Below are positions 16,811-24,336 of a stretch of 34,622 nt of DNA, in pieces. The stretch spans positions 1 to 34,622 of the forward strand of contig DUZB01000001.1 of NCBI GenBank assembly GCA_013349725.1, given 5' to 3'. The notes below the pieces were generated by a model that was not told where the DNA came from, did no database searches, and saw only the letters and a program-made list of their open reading frames with translations. The position numbers and the translations under genes are program-made. Each line of letters opens with the position of its first letter. Position 1 is the first letter of the stretch. The DNA comes from Deltaproteobacteria bacterium. Lineage in GTDB: Bacteria > Desulfobacterota > DSM-4660 > Desulfatiglandales > Desulfatiglandaceae.

Positions 16811-17686
16811 TCATGCCCCTGCCACGAATTTTTCCCAGTTTTCCTGGATTTTGGCGAGTTTTTCTTCTATGGCGGCCTTTTCCCGCCTGCCCTGTTCCAC
16901 AAGGGCCATGGATTTTTCCACTTCCTCCTGCAATCCATTGACCTCACGGGTAAGTTGTTCAATACGTCCCGCATCCTCTTCACGGAGTTTGGCAATGCCC
17001 GCCTCCGCCCGGATCTTTTCGTTCAGGGCAGTCTCCGCTCCTTTTTCCGCCTCCGCTGCAGCTTTCAGGGCGGCTTCGGCTTTTTTTTCCGCCTCCGCTT
17101 TGGCCTTTAAGGCGGCTTCGGCTTTTTTTTTCGCCTCCCCTTCGGATTTCACGGCAGTGTCCGTCCTCTTTTTCGCCTCCGCTGCAGCCTTCAGAGCGGC
17201 TTCGGCTTTTTTTTCCGCCTCCGCTTTGGCCTTTAAGGCGGTCTCCGCCTTTTTCTCAGCCTCCATCTTTTCTTTCAGATAAACTTCATCTTTTTCCGCC
17301 ACTGCCTGCATTTCCTGCCTGAGCAGCGCCTTTTCCTTTTCGGCTTGACGAATATGTTTCTGCAAAAATGCAAGGATGTTCGACTGTTCCTGCTTGATTG
17401 TTTTCAGGAGCATTTCATTGGCATCCGTTTTCTCCCGCAAAGTCGATGCGGCGCCGTCAAAAGCCTCTTGAATGCCATTCAGATATGCGGTTGCTTTTTC
17501 CCCTGAAACCGCGGGAACGACATATCCCGTAACGATGACGTCGAAGTTGCCGTCGGCCTTTTCGGAAACTTCGGCCAGATTGTCGGCAGACGTTACGTCG
17601 CACGGTTCGGAAAAGACGGTTTTGATGAACTCCGTGGTTTTTGAATCATGGTTTAAGACCAGTATATTCCGAGTTTCTCCCGACAT
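16811..17686 (-). CDS. Degenerate receiver domain fused to Ala/Lys/Glu-repeat coiled coil
   Basis: A 291-residue protein. Residues 1-75 have the strand/helix pattern of a response-regulator receiver (NILVLNHDSKTTEF, FDVIVTGYVVPAVSG), but the phospho-acceptor Asp position reads Gly (TGY where LDY is usual, residue 54), so it should not be phosphorylated there. Residues 80-145 are helical. Residues 147-230 hold six 14-residue units rich in Ala, Lys and Glu, followed by more coiled coil to the end. The open frame reaches 17713, but that leader contains the ribosome site GGGAGG; ATG at 17686 is the sensible start. The protein may be a phosphorylation-independent docking domain on a rod. It is coupled to the following coiled-coil gene. 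Confidence 0.75.
   Translation of the reverse strand: MSGETRNILVLNHDSKTTEFIKTVFSEPCDVTSADNLAEVSEKADGNFDVIVTGYVVPAVSGEKATAYLNGIQEAFDGAASTLREKTDANEMLLKTIKQEQSNILAFLQKHIRQAEKEKALLRQEMQAVAEKDEVYLKEKMEAEKKAETALKAKAEAEKKAEAALKAAAEAKKRTDTAVKSEGEAKKKAEAALKAKAEAEKKAEAALKAAAEAEKGAETALNEKIRAEAGIAKLREEDAGRIEQLTREVNGLQEEVEKSMALVEQGRREKAAIEEKLAKIQENWEKFVAGA
16997..17248 (-). repeat. Six 42-bp coding tandem repeats
   Basis: Six consecutive 14-codon units, consensus AEAALKAKAEAEKK. Units 1-2 and 4-5 are nearly identical at DNA level, while unit 3 (TDTAVKSEGEAKKK) and unit 6 diverge. This suggests duplication of a two- or three-unit block. The product is a regular charged helix. Confidence 0.8.
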
Positions 17687-17776
17687 TGGAGTAACCTCCC
17701 TTAATAAAATCACGCATCTGATTCGTTAACCGACGATCACCCCGTCCGTCGCCCCACACTTTTTCAAAAAATGCTA

Positions 17777-18124
17777 TTACGATGCTTCCGCCGATTCAGG
17801 GGTTTCACATTTTTTCGGGTATAACCGCTCCTTCCGTTCACGTTTGAAGGCTTCAATTTTCTCTTCAATTTGGTCCAGCTTAGAAAGGAGTGTCGTCATG
17901 ATCTCATCCTCCGATATGTTGAACGTCGGGTCATCCTTTCTGCCGGCAGCCATTCTTTCCCCCACCCTGACCACAATCTTTTCCTTCTCCTTTTTCAATC
18001 CATCGATATTGTAGGTCAGAACAACTCCACGTACGGAGCCCTTGGCGGTATGGCCCAGTTTTTCAACCTGATCGGCAAAGGCATCCCCGATGTGTCTCAT
18101 TTTGTACCTGAAATCCTTCTCCAT
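17777..18124 (-). CDS. Small helical protein next to mamK, unknown function
   Basis: A 115-residue soluble protein. Residues 1-55 form a charged helix with a short strand-like stretch (SVRGVVLTYNIDGL), residues 56-75 look like a loop containing DDPTFNISEDEI, and the C-terminal 35 residues are a basic coiled coil. I do not recognise the family. The ATG at 18124 has GGAAGGGAG upstream. It directly follows mamK, separated by a perfect 26-bp hairpin sequence, and starts the coiled-coil block. It may modulate the MamK filament, judged only by position. Confidence 0.65.
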   Translation of the reverse strand: MEKDFRYKMRHIGDAFADQVEKLGHTAKGSVRGVVLTYNIDGLKKEKEKIVVRVGERMAAGRKDDPTFNISEDEIMTTLLSKLDQIEEKIEAFKRERKERLYPKKCETPESAEAS

Positions 18125-18158
18125 TCTCTTCTCCCTTCCAGATTTTGACCTCTTTCAG

Positions 18159-18184
18159 GCAGGTGCGGATAAATCCGCACCTGC
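18159..18184 (-). promoter_or_regulatory. Perfect 12-bp stem hairpin just after mamK
   Basis: GCAGGTGCGGAT and ATCCGCACCTGC are perfect inverse copies separated by two bases. On the coding strand the hairpin begins four bases after the mamK stop codon. No T-run follows, so it is not a standard intrinsic terminator. It could stabilise the upstream mRNA end, mark a processing site, or set different levels of MamK and the coiled-coil proteins. Confidence 0.6.
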
Positions 18185-18187
18185 GAA

Positions 18188-19261
18188 TTATTTGCCTTTA
18201 CTCGTTACTTCATCCCAATATTCATCCGGCATATCCTTGGCAAGTCTCAAGGCGCCGTTTGCTCCGCCGTAGAGCGGCTCTTCCACCACAATGACTCTGC
18301 CGTATCCCAGGATCTCCTTCATGTAGGCCTCGAGTTCCTTCCGCAACCCCACAATCTGGCTGCCCCCCCCCGCAAGAATAACATTTCTCTTAAGCCCCCT
18401 CTGAAATTCGGGATCAAAATCAGCAATAAGGGTTTTGATTCCGGCCACGATTTCAGGAACAATAGACTGGCACGCCTGCTTCAGCTCTTCGGTTACATCA
18501 TGGTTTACCGGTTTTCCGTGAACCGGCAGCTCAATGGAAACCCGCTCTCCATGCTCGGATACGAAGGCGTTTTCCTCTTTGAACCGCTTAATCATGGATA
18601 CGGTAAAGTTGGCTTCGCTGTATTTCTTCTGGATAAGTTCGAGAAAAACATGGTCGATGTAATCCCCGGCCTTCATGGTAGTGATCTGATCCTTTTCCGT
18701 CGGCATGGTTCCCGCCATTCGGCATAGATCAACCGTGCCGGCCCCGATATCGATGATCAGCGCCGAGGAAAAGAGATTGAGCCCGTAGGCCACAGCAAAG
18801 GGTTCGGAGACGATCATGGCGTCATGAAGTACGCCGCCCGCGATATCGAGCAAGGTTTTCTTGTTCTTCATGCTGGCCAGGGCCGGAGCGCCGATGACGC
18901 CCCGTATAATTAAATCTTCGGCCCTTTCCTGTTCTTCCTCCGTGGCCAGATCAACGAGATGCTTCAACAGCATTCGGGCCACGCTCTTCTCCCTTTCATT
19001 TTGCGCGGGATTCGCGTCAGGCGAGTCCGTGTACTTCAGCCTGCCCTTGTCAAAGGGTCTGTGCAATTCAACCGCCAAGCGGTTATGAAGGGCCTCATCC
19101 CCGAAAACCACTTTCCTTTTTCCGAACATCTTTTTGGAAACCGCATCCTTGGGAAATCCCACATAGCTCGACACAAACGTCCTGACGCCGTTATCACAGG
19201 CGATGACGCTTCTCGAAGTTCCAAGGTCAATCCCCACGTTCAACACTCTCTTCTGTTCCAT
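18188..19261 (-). CDS. mamK: MamK, actin-like filament protein
   Basis: A 357-residue actin/MreB/ParM-superfamily protein close to the MamK length of about 350. Phosphate-1 motif GIDLGTSRS is at residues 10-18. SEPFAVAYG (from about 152) includes the Glu expected to be catalytic, phosphate-2 motif IIDIGAGTVD is at about 169-178 with both Asp residues present, and the adenosine motif is NVILAGGGSQIVG. It should bind and hydrolyse ATP and polymerise. In known magnetotactic bacteria MamK filaments align and segregate the magnetosome chain. The open frame starts at GTG 19267; ATG at 19261 has AGG at better spacing and is preferred. Neighbours are a coiled-coil protein upstream and the Mad-type rod proteins downstream. 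Confidence 0.92.
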   Translation of the reverse strand: MEQKRVLNVGIDLGTSRSVIACDNGVRTFVSSYVGFPKDAVSKKMFGKRKVVFGDEALHNRLAVELHRPFDKGRLKYTDSPDANPAQNEREKSVARMLLKHLVDLATEEEQERAEDLIIRGVIGAPALASMKNKKTLLDIAGGVLHDAMIVSEPFAVAYGLNLFSSALIIDIGAGTVDLCRMAGTMPTEKDQITTMKAGDYIDHVFLELIQKKYSEANFTVSMIKRFKEENAFVSEHGERVSIELPVHGKPVNHDVTEELKQACQSIVPEIVAGIKTLIADFDPEFQRGLKRNVILAGGGSQIVGLRKELEAYMKEILGYGRVIVVEEPLYGGANGALRLAKDMPDEYWDEVTSKGK

Positions 19262-19301
19262 AGCCACTATACCTGCCGTAAAAAGTTTTCCTTTTTTTCT
19301 T

Positions 19302-19733
19302 TCATTTGTTCAATTGGGCCTTCAATTCCTTGTTTTCTTCAACGATAAGGGCTAAAAGGCCTCTCCGTTCCTCATCCAGTTCCTTGTGTTTCTTTTGATA
19401 TCCCTGTGTTTCCACTATTTTCACACCGTGTTTTTCCAGGTCGGCCAGCCTTTCTTCAATGATGGCGATTCGCTTTTCCATACGCTCGGTTGCCTCACCG
19501 GCCGGCGCTCCCTCCCGACGCACCTCTTTTCTGACTTGCTTTTTAATGGCGACAAAGGGAGTGGCCGCATTGCGGCCGATCTCTTTCCCCATCTTTGACG
19601 ATTGTTTCTTTATGGCGCAGCCGGTCCGATACAAAAAGCTCCACACAAGAAGACCGGAGTAATCAACAACCGCCTTGGCGCCCCTTATTGCCGTACCCTT
19701 CAACGCATCGGAATCGTCCTGCTTTGTTTTCAT
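19302..19733 (-). CDS. Small membrane-associated coiled-coil protein
   Basis: A 143-residue protein. Residues about 22-42 form one moderately hydrophobic segment (VVDYSGLLVWSFLYRTG), followed by a basic stretch and then a coiled coil from about 78 to the end. I do not recognise the family. The open frame extends to 20057, but the upstream part overlaps the regulator gene in another frame and has unnatural composition; ATG at 19733 with GGAGGGAG upstream is clear. It lies 20 bp after the DtxR-like gene and about 40 bp before mamK. A membrane-tethered coiled coil next to MamK could connect vesicle and filament (inference). Confidence 0.72.
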   Translation of the reverse strand: MKTKQDDSDALKGTAIRGAKAVVDYSGLLVWSFLYRTGCAIKKQSSKMGKEIGRNAATPFVAIKKQVRKEVRREGAPAGEATERMEKRIAIIEERLADLEKHGVKIVETQGYQKKHKELDEERRGLLALIVEENKELKAQLNK

Positions 19734-19752
19734 TTCTCCCTCCAGCGGCCTT

Positions 19753-20514
19753 TTAGCGTCGCCTGCATGCCCTCTGTTTCCACCTGGATTTAAATCCCCA
19801 ACCCCTTTTTTTTCCAACAAGGTCGTTCGATAACGGGAAAGTACATTCCTCATCGCACGGCCGCGCACCGGAAGGCTTCCATACATAAATGGATGAAACC
19901 TCCTCGTTCCCCATGGCCACATTGCCGCCTTCGCAGTCCAGCACATAACAGGGATATTTTTGAATGACGCTGACCTTTCCTCCGGGCCTGATTTGAAGAA
20001 CGCCCATTTTTTGCACGCGCCCGTTTTCGTTGCCGTTGACATACGCAATGTGCGCACATACCCCGGTTTCCAAATCCGTCAACGGGATTACCGAACTCTC
20101 CGCCACCTTGGCATTCCGGCGGCAACACTCCCCCTCCGGTATGGGCTTTCCATGGGGGCATTCTTTCGGGTGACCGAGAAGAATGCAGACGCTATTAAGC
20201 AACCCCGTGTCCAGCATGTGTTCGAACTCGCAGGCGCCCGCCTCAAATTTCCCCCCCAGTACGTCACAGATCAACCTTTCGCCGAGCCTGTGTGCGCGGA
20301 TGATGCGCCGGGCTGGTATTTCTCCCTTTTCGGTCAGCGAGATCCGGCCGTCTTCAGACACTTTCACCATGTCCTGGCTCTGGAGCTCATCCATTATTTT
20401 CGCATCGAAGCCATCGCCGATGGTGGATGTCAACGACGTCATGGAATCCTTCCCCTTTTCTCTCATCACCCACAGCGCTTCAAGATATTCATCCTGTTCT
20501 TTGTGTCGAGCCAT
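19753..20514 (-). CDS. DtxR/MntR-type metal-dependent regulator with FeoA-like domain
   Basis: A 253-residue protein. Residues 1-65 are a winged helix (DEYLEALWVM, then the DGRISLTEKGE wing). Residues 66-140 carry the family dimerisation and metal motif (RAHRLGERL, CEFEHMLD, and HPKECPHGKPIP). Residues 150-225 form an SH3/FeoA-like domain. This is the DtxR/IdeR/MntR architecture, in which Fe(II) or Mn(II) binding controls DNA binding. The last 20 residues are Arg/Lys-rich and atypical. The ATG at 20514 has AAGGA upstream. It follows feoB by about 50 bp, so it probably controls the iron uptake and perhaps the whole cluster. I could not identify an operator palindrome with confidence. Confidence 0.88.
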   Translation of the reverse strand: MARHKEQDEYLEALWVMREKGKDSMTSLTSTIGDGFDAKIMDELQSQDMVKVSEDGRISLTEKGEIPARRIIRAHRLGERLICDVLGGKFEAGACEFEHMLDTGLLNSVCILLGHPKECPHGKPIPEGECCRRNAKVAESSVIPLTDLETGVCAHIAYVNGNENGRVQKMGVLQIRPGGKVSVIQKYPCYVLDCEGGNVAMGNEEVSSIYVWKPSGARPCDEECTFPLSNDLVGKKRGWGFKSRWKQRACRRR

Positions 20515-20566
20515 TCAGCGTTCCTTATACTCCCCTATCCGTCGTTTCTTTTGCGGTTCCCGGGGG

Positions 20567-22513
20567 CTATAGCGCAAATGTCAGAATCAAGCCCCAATTC
20601 AAGGCGCCGGCGATCAAAAAGGCGCTGGTGTTAATGGCCAGCGTCATGCCCAAAGCGGTTTTTGTTCCAAGCTCTTTGATCATCGCCATGATGTTTGCAA
20701 AACATGGAACAAACATGGTGGTAATGGTCACGGCAACAATACATTGAATAAAATCAAGTTTTCCGTCATGGATGAGGTTCATTATCAAAGCGGCCGCGGC
20801 TTCGTGCCGCGCCATGCACAGGATCAAAGCATCCACCATCTCAAGCGGAAGGCCCAGCAGCCCCTTCATTAAGGGACTCAGAAACATTTTGAACGCGCCG
20901 AGGATTCCCAGTTTGTCAAGGGCGAACAAGGCCAGCGCCGCATAGATAAAAACCGGAACGGATTCCTTGAGAAACCAGTACAGCCGATAATAGGTTTTGA
21001 CGAGCACGGCTTTGACGCTCGGCATTCGCATGGGGGGCAGTTCCTGGATGAAATCACTTCTTTCTTCCTTTTTGAGGGTCTTGTTCAAAATGACGCCCGC
21101 CGCGATTTCGACCACCGTCAACACGGAAAAAGCGATTGCAAAGGCAGCGGCGCCCAATCGCCCGAGAATGCTCATGTTGAGACCCATCTGGGCGGCACAG
21201 GGGATGCAGAAGCCGATCAGATAGATGGCGATGAACTTTTCTCTTTTCGAATGAATCGTTTTTGTCGTCAACGTCGCCATGGTTTTACATCCGAAGCCCA
21301 GAACCAGGGGCATGATGGCCGCGCCGGAGAGCCCGAGCTTTTCGAAAATTCTTTTGGTGAGGACGCACAAATTCGGTAGATACCCCGTATCCTCAAGTAC
21401 ATTGAACATGAGGAAAAAAACCGACAAGATGGGAAGAACGGTTATGAGTGCGTTTGCCAGGCCCAAGGAGAGTACGCCGTAATCTCCGATGAGGAAGTCC
21501 CGCCAGAACCCCGGCGGACAAATGCTCACCATATAGGCCTCCAAGGGAACCCAGAGAAAACCATCCATCCATCCCGCGATGTTGTTGGCCACATTGACCA
21601 CCAGAAGATACATGGCGAAAATGATGGTCAGGAGAATCGGGACTCCCGAAAGGGGCGCGCGGCTCAAACGGGCAAAATTTTCCGCAAACTTTCTCCAGGA
21701 AACATTCTGCCGCCTCACCACCTTTTCCGTGACGGCATCCACCCATTCGCTCCGTTTTCGGCTGATGGCCATCCCGATATTACCCGGATAACGCTCACGG
21801 ATTTCGGCTGCTTTTCTTTTTATCGGACCAAGCTCTTCCGTGTCGCTTCGGCCCTCCAGGAAATTTTCAACGAACGGATCATTCATCAGCAGAAGAGAGG
21901 CCGCCTTGCGCCGATAAGGAATAGTTGTTGGAATTCCGGCCTCAATTGTGGATATCCCTTCCTCCAGAGCATCCCCGTATTCTATGCCCGTTTTTCCAAC
22001 GCGCGCCTTGCCGACGGCCTCCATCAACGCCTTCGTTCCACGCCCGTTCAAGGCCGCCGATTCCACAACCGGCACATGCAGGAGATCGGACAGGCCCTGT
22101 GAATCAATCCTGACTCCTTTTTTCAGGGTCTCGTCCAACGCATTGAGGGAAATCACCAACGGCGCGCCCAGCTCCAGCAAATCCGCCGACAGGGTAAAGG
22201 ATTGCTTCAACTGGTTCGCGTCGATACATTGGATAATGACATCGGGGTTTTCGGAAAAAATCAGATCCCGAACGGAAAGTTCTTCCTCAGAATCGACATA
22301 TAACCCATGAAGGCCGGGTGTGTCGATGACCTCATAGGTTTGACCATTGATCGGGCAGTCGGCTCTTTTCAACTCGATGGTGGTCAGGGGACAATTGGCC
22401 ACCAGTCCGTACTTCCCGGTAAGATTATTAAAGAGCTGCGTTTTACCCGTATTGGGCAAACCAACAATAACGACCTTTTTTTTTTCAGGCGGTTGAATCT
22501 TTTTTTTACTCAT
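20567..22513 (-). CDS. feoB: FeoB ferrous iron transporter, divergent
   Basis: A 648-residue FeoB, shorter than the E. coli protein (773). The N-terminal G domain has G1 GLPNTGKT (18-25), G3 DTPG (64-67), G4 NALD (124-127) and G5 SAA (152-154). Two Gate/nucleoside-recognition membrane regions follow. The first Gate signature reads GFGCKTMA (406-413), where most FeoB proteins have GxGCNVPA: the Cys stays but Asn, Val and Pro are replaced. By family it brings Fe(II) into the cell, and FeoB in magnetosome clusters supports mineral formation. The ATG at 22513 has no strong ribosome site. No separate feoA is present, though the next gene carries a FeoA-like domain. It may feed the cytoplasm or the magnetosome membrane. 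Confidence 0.92.
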   Translation of the reverse strand: MSKKKIQPPEKKKVVIVGLPNTGKTQLFNNLTGKYGLVANCPLTTIELKRADCPINGQTYEVIDTPGLHGLYVDSEEELSVRDLIFSENPDVIIQCIDANQLKQSFTLSADLLELGAPLVISLNALDETLKKGVRIDSQGLSDLLHVPVVESAALNGRGTKALMEAVGKARVGKTGIEYGDALEEGISTIEAGIPTTIPYRRKAASLLLMNDPFVENFLEGRSDTEELGPIKRKAAEIRERYPGNIGMAISRKRSEWVDAVTEKVVRRQNVSWRKFAENFARLSRAPLSGVPILLTIIFAMYLLVVNVANNIAGWMDGFLWVPLEAYMVSICPPGFWRDFLIGDYGVLSLGLANALITVLPILSVFFLMFNVLEDTGYLPNLCVLTKRIFEKLGLSGAAIMPLVLGFGCKTMATLTTKTIHSKREKFIAIYLIGFCIPCAAQMGLNMSILGRLGAAAFAIAFSVLTVVEIAAGVILNKTLKKEERSDFIQELPPMRMPSVKAVLVKTYYRLYWFLKESVPVFIYAALALFALDKLGILGAFKMFLSPLMKGLLGLPLEMVDALILCMARHEAAAALIMNLIHDGKLDFIQCIVAVTITTMFVPCFANIMAMIKELGTKTALGMTLAINTSAFLIAGALNWGLILTFAL

Positions 22514-22563
22514 ACGAACTGCAACTTGAAATTTCGGAAAACAGAATCATACAAATGCATTAA

Positions 22564-22591
22564 CCAATCTCCAATCCCCAATCTCCAATCC
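22564..22591. repeat. Tandem 14-bp repeat (four heptamers) between actin and feoB
   Basis: CCAATCTCCAATCC occurs twice back to back (22564-22577 and 22578-22591), that is, four copies of CCAATCY. It lies immediately downstream of the Mad28-like stop and overlaps its last base, within the 77-bp gap before feoB. It could be a protein-binding iteron or a simple-sequence expansion. Confidence 0.6.
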
Positions 22592-23772
22592 TACCCCGCC
22601 TCGGTCATTGCCATGATCAAGGCGCCTTTCGCGGTGGTAACGAGCGGGTCTTCGGCGAGACGAACCTCGGAAATCTCCACGGGAAGGCTCACGTCCTTCA
22701 GCATGGTTGCAAATTTTTCTCTGCATCCGTTGGGCATGGCCGTACCCCCGCTCAAAACAATGGGAATGGGGGTCGAAATCTTGGGAATCTGGTCGCTGAA
22801 GGAGAGGACCCGCTGAAGACTCTCAAGAAGTTCCCGAATGAGTTTGTCGTAAAAAATATGAAGGGCCGTGCTGACCCGATCCCTGGGGGCCGCCGATAGA
22901 TCCAGGGTTTCTTCCTTTATTTCCTTGACCTTGGTAGCTGGCTCGCCAACGGCATTTTCCACCATTGCATCAATATAGTCTCCTGCCATTTGGATTGAAT
23001 AGGTAATGACGGGGAACGAAAGATACGACAGGCAGACGTTGCACATCCCCCCGCCCATGCTGATTCCGATGCCGGTGAAATCATCCCGTGAAAGTTCAGA
23101 AAGGACGATTGCCATCCCTTCATTCACGGATATGGGGGTATACCCCAGATTTCCCACAACCCTTTTGAGCATGGATTCGTGATAAATCACGGCGCCGGGT
23201 TTGCCGATGGGGTCGCCCGGAACCCCGAAACACAATGTTTCCCCGAACTGCCTGGGTTTCCCGATGAGGGTCTTCAAAATCTCCTGAATGACCCTCATCC
23301 CTTCATTTTCGATGGGACTCAACACCCCCTGGCGCATGGGCCTTCGGGTGTTCATATTGAACATGTTGGCAAAATTCTGGGCGGAATAACCGATCACATA
23401 GAACAAATCTTCCAGCTCATAGTAATGGATCTCTTTCTGATTGAGGATCTGCCTGGAAAACCTGCCGACGGGTACCGTGAAAAAGGCATTCAGTTCCCGG
23501 GTGAGATGAATATCCCGCAGCTTATTCTGCGCGACGATGATATGGCTGGTTCCGATATCAAGCCCCACGGGCCCTTTCAGATTTTCAGCGGCCTCTCCAA
23601 TGGGTTTCTCCCTCGTCACCACGCTTTTCTGCGAAGCTTCAACCGCTTTTTCAACGCGTTTTTCCGCTTTTCCGTCGAGGGCAGGGGGTAACGGCATGGT
23701 ACCTCCGGCCTTTCCGACTGCTGATGCCGCCAGGCTTTCTTTGAAAATTCCCACATCCTTTTCTTCCGCCAT
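22591..23772 (-). CDS. mad28: Mad28-like second actin-like protein
   Basis: A 393-residue actin-superfamily protein distinct from MamK. Residues 1-65 are a charged extension. Phosphate-1 motif GLDIGTSH is at about 70-77 and the adenosine motif IVLSGGTAMPNG is near the C-terminus. Phosphate-2 reads ISMGGGMCNV (about 237-246): the acidic residue before the glycines is Ser, and the second Asp is Asn, so hydrolysis may be impaired. As I recall, mad28 encodes the second actin of deltaproteobacterial and Nitrospirota clusters, and that fits position and fold. The open frame reaches 23946; ATG at 23772 with GGAGGG eight bases upstream is preferred. A static filament or copolymer with MamK is possible (inference). 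Confidence 0.75.
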   Translation of the reverse strand: MAEEKDVGIFKESLAASAVGKAGGTMPLPPALDGKAEKRVEKAVEASQKSVVTREKPIGEAAENLKGPVGLDIGTSHIIVAQNKLRDIHLTRELNAFFTVPVGRFSRQILNQKEIHYYELEDLFYVIGYSAQNFANMFNMNTRRPMRQGVLSPIENEGMRVIQEILKTLIGKPRQFGETLCFGVPGDPIGKPGAVIYHESMLKRVVGNLGYTPISVNEGMAIVLSELSRDDFTGIGISMGGGMCNVCLSYLSFPVITYSIQMAGDYIDAMVENAVGEPATKVKEIKEETLDLSAAPRDRVSTALHIFYDKLIRELLESLQRVLSFSDQIPKISTPIPIVLSGGTAMPNGCREKFATMLKDVSLPVEISEVRLAEDPLVTTAKGALIMAMTEAG

Positions 23773-23852
23773 CCTCACTTCCCTCCGATTCCCCATCCGC
23801 ATGCCACCCATAAAATCCGACCAGGGGGCAAGGGAGTACCTACCCGGGGCGT

Positions 23853-23894
23853 TTGGATGCTGGATTATTGCGGAAAGACCCGCAATCCATCCAA
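23853..23894 (-). promoter_or_regulatory. Long bulged hairpin upstream of mad28-like gene
   Basis: The core stem is ATTGCGG/CCGCAAT; it extends outward with two 3-base bulges to about 15 paired bases (outer arms TTGGATG and CATCCAA when read on the coding strand). It lies in the 198-bp gene-free gap 23773-23970, 80 bases before the start. No T-run follows, so it is more likely a leader or mRNA-stability structure than a terminator. I see nothing else in this gap. Confidence 0.5.
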
Positions 23895-23970
23895 CACCCA
23901 ACTCCCCTGACAACCGGCCCATAAGGTGCCCCAACAGCAAATACAACGCCGGTTTGCCCTCGACCTCGAA

Positions 23971-24303
23971 TCACGACTCAAGAGCCGCCTTCGTCACCGC
24001 GTAACTGAGCAGACCCACGCCCGCAAAAAGCGCGCCCGTAAGAAGTACCCCCCCCACGGTCAGTAAGCCGCCAAAGAATGCCGCGCCGGCCGCGGTCTGG
24101 TACCCGGACGATCCCAAATAACTGGATAGCGACGCCTTGCTGCTGTATATCTGCGTGCTGCTTGAAATTGAGGAACTGCTGACCGTTCCCGATGTGGTAA
24201 CGCCCACAGTGGTTGTGCCGCCTGTGAGCACTCCCCCTAAATCACTGGGATCATGCAGCAACAGTGGACCCGTGCCATCCGCCACGCCAATTGTTCCCGC
24301 CAT
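23971..24303 (-). CDS. Small Gly/Ser-rich membrane protein, magnetosome-associated by context
   Basis: A 110-residue protein. Residues 1-60 are rich in Gly, Thr and Ser with no charge clusters (GGVLTGGTTTVGVTTSGT, SSSSISSS). Residues about 70-105 contain two hydrophobic Gly-rich segments (AAFFGGLLTVGGVLLTGALF and VGLLSYAV). Gly/Leu-rich hydrophobic stretches occur in mineral-associated magnetosome proteins such as Mms6, MamD and MamC, but there is no LGLGLG run here and no acidic tail, so I do not assign it to them. The ATG at 24303 has a perfect GGAGGGAG. It follows two 39-residue membrane peptides in the same transcript. Confidence 0.75.
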   Translation of the reverse strand: MAGTIGVADGTGPLLLHDPSDLGGVLTGGTTTVGVTTSGTVSSSSISSSTQIYSSKASLSSYLGSSGYQTAAGAAFFGGLLTVGGVLLTGALFAGVGLLSYAVTKAALES

Positions 24304-24336
24304 AATACTCCCTCCTTAATCCATCTGTTACAGGTG

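Noticed and set aside
18159..18184. Rho-independent terminator after mamK
   Set aside because: The stem is strong but no T-run follows and the next gene has its own good ribosome site; kept as a hairpin only.
19734..20057. N-terminal extension of the coiled-coil gene upstream of mamK
   Set aside because: It overlaps the DtxR-like gene in another frame and is rich in Trp, Met and Arg; the internal ATG at 19733 has an excellent ribosome site.
23773..23946. N-terminal extension of the Mad28-like protein
   Set aside because: No ribosome site at 23946, and the stretch contains a strong hairpin; ATG at 23772 has GGAGGG at good spacing.
23971..24303. Assignment as Mms6, MamC or MamD
   Set aside because: Gly-rich hydrophobic segments are present but the LGLGLG run and acidic mineral-binding tail are absent.
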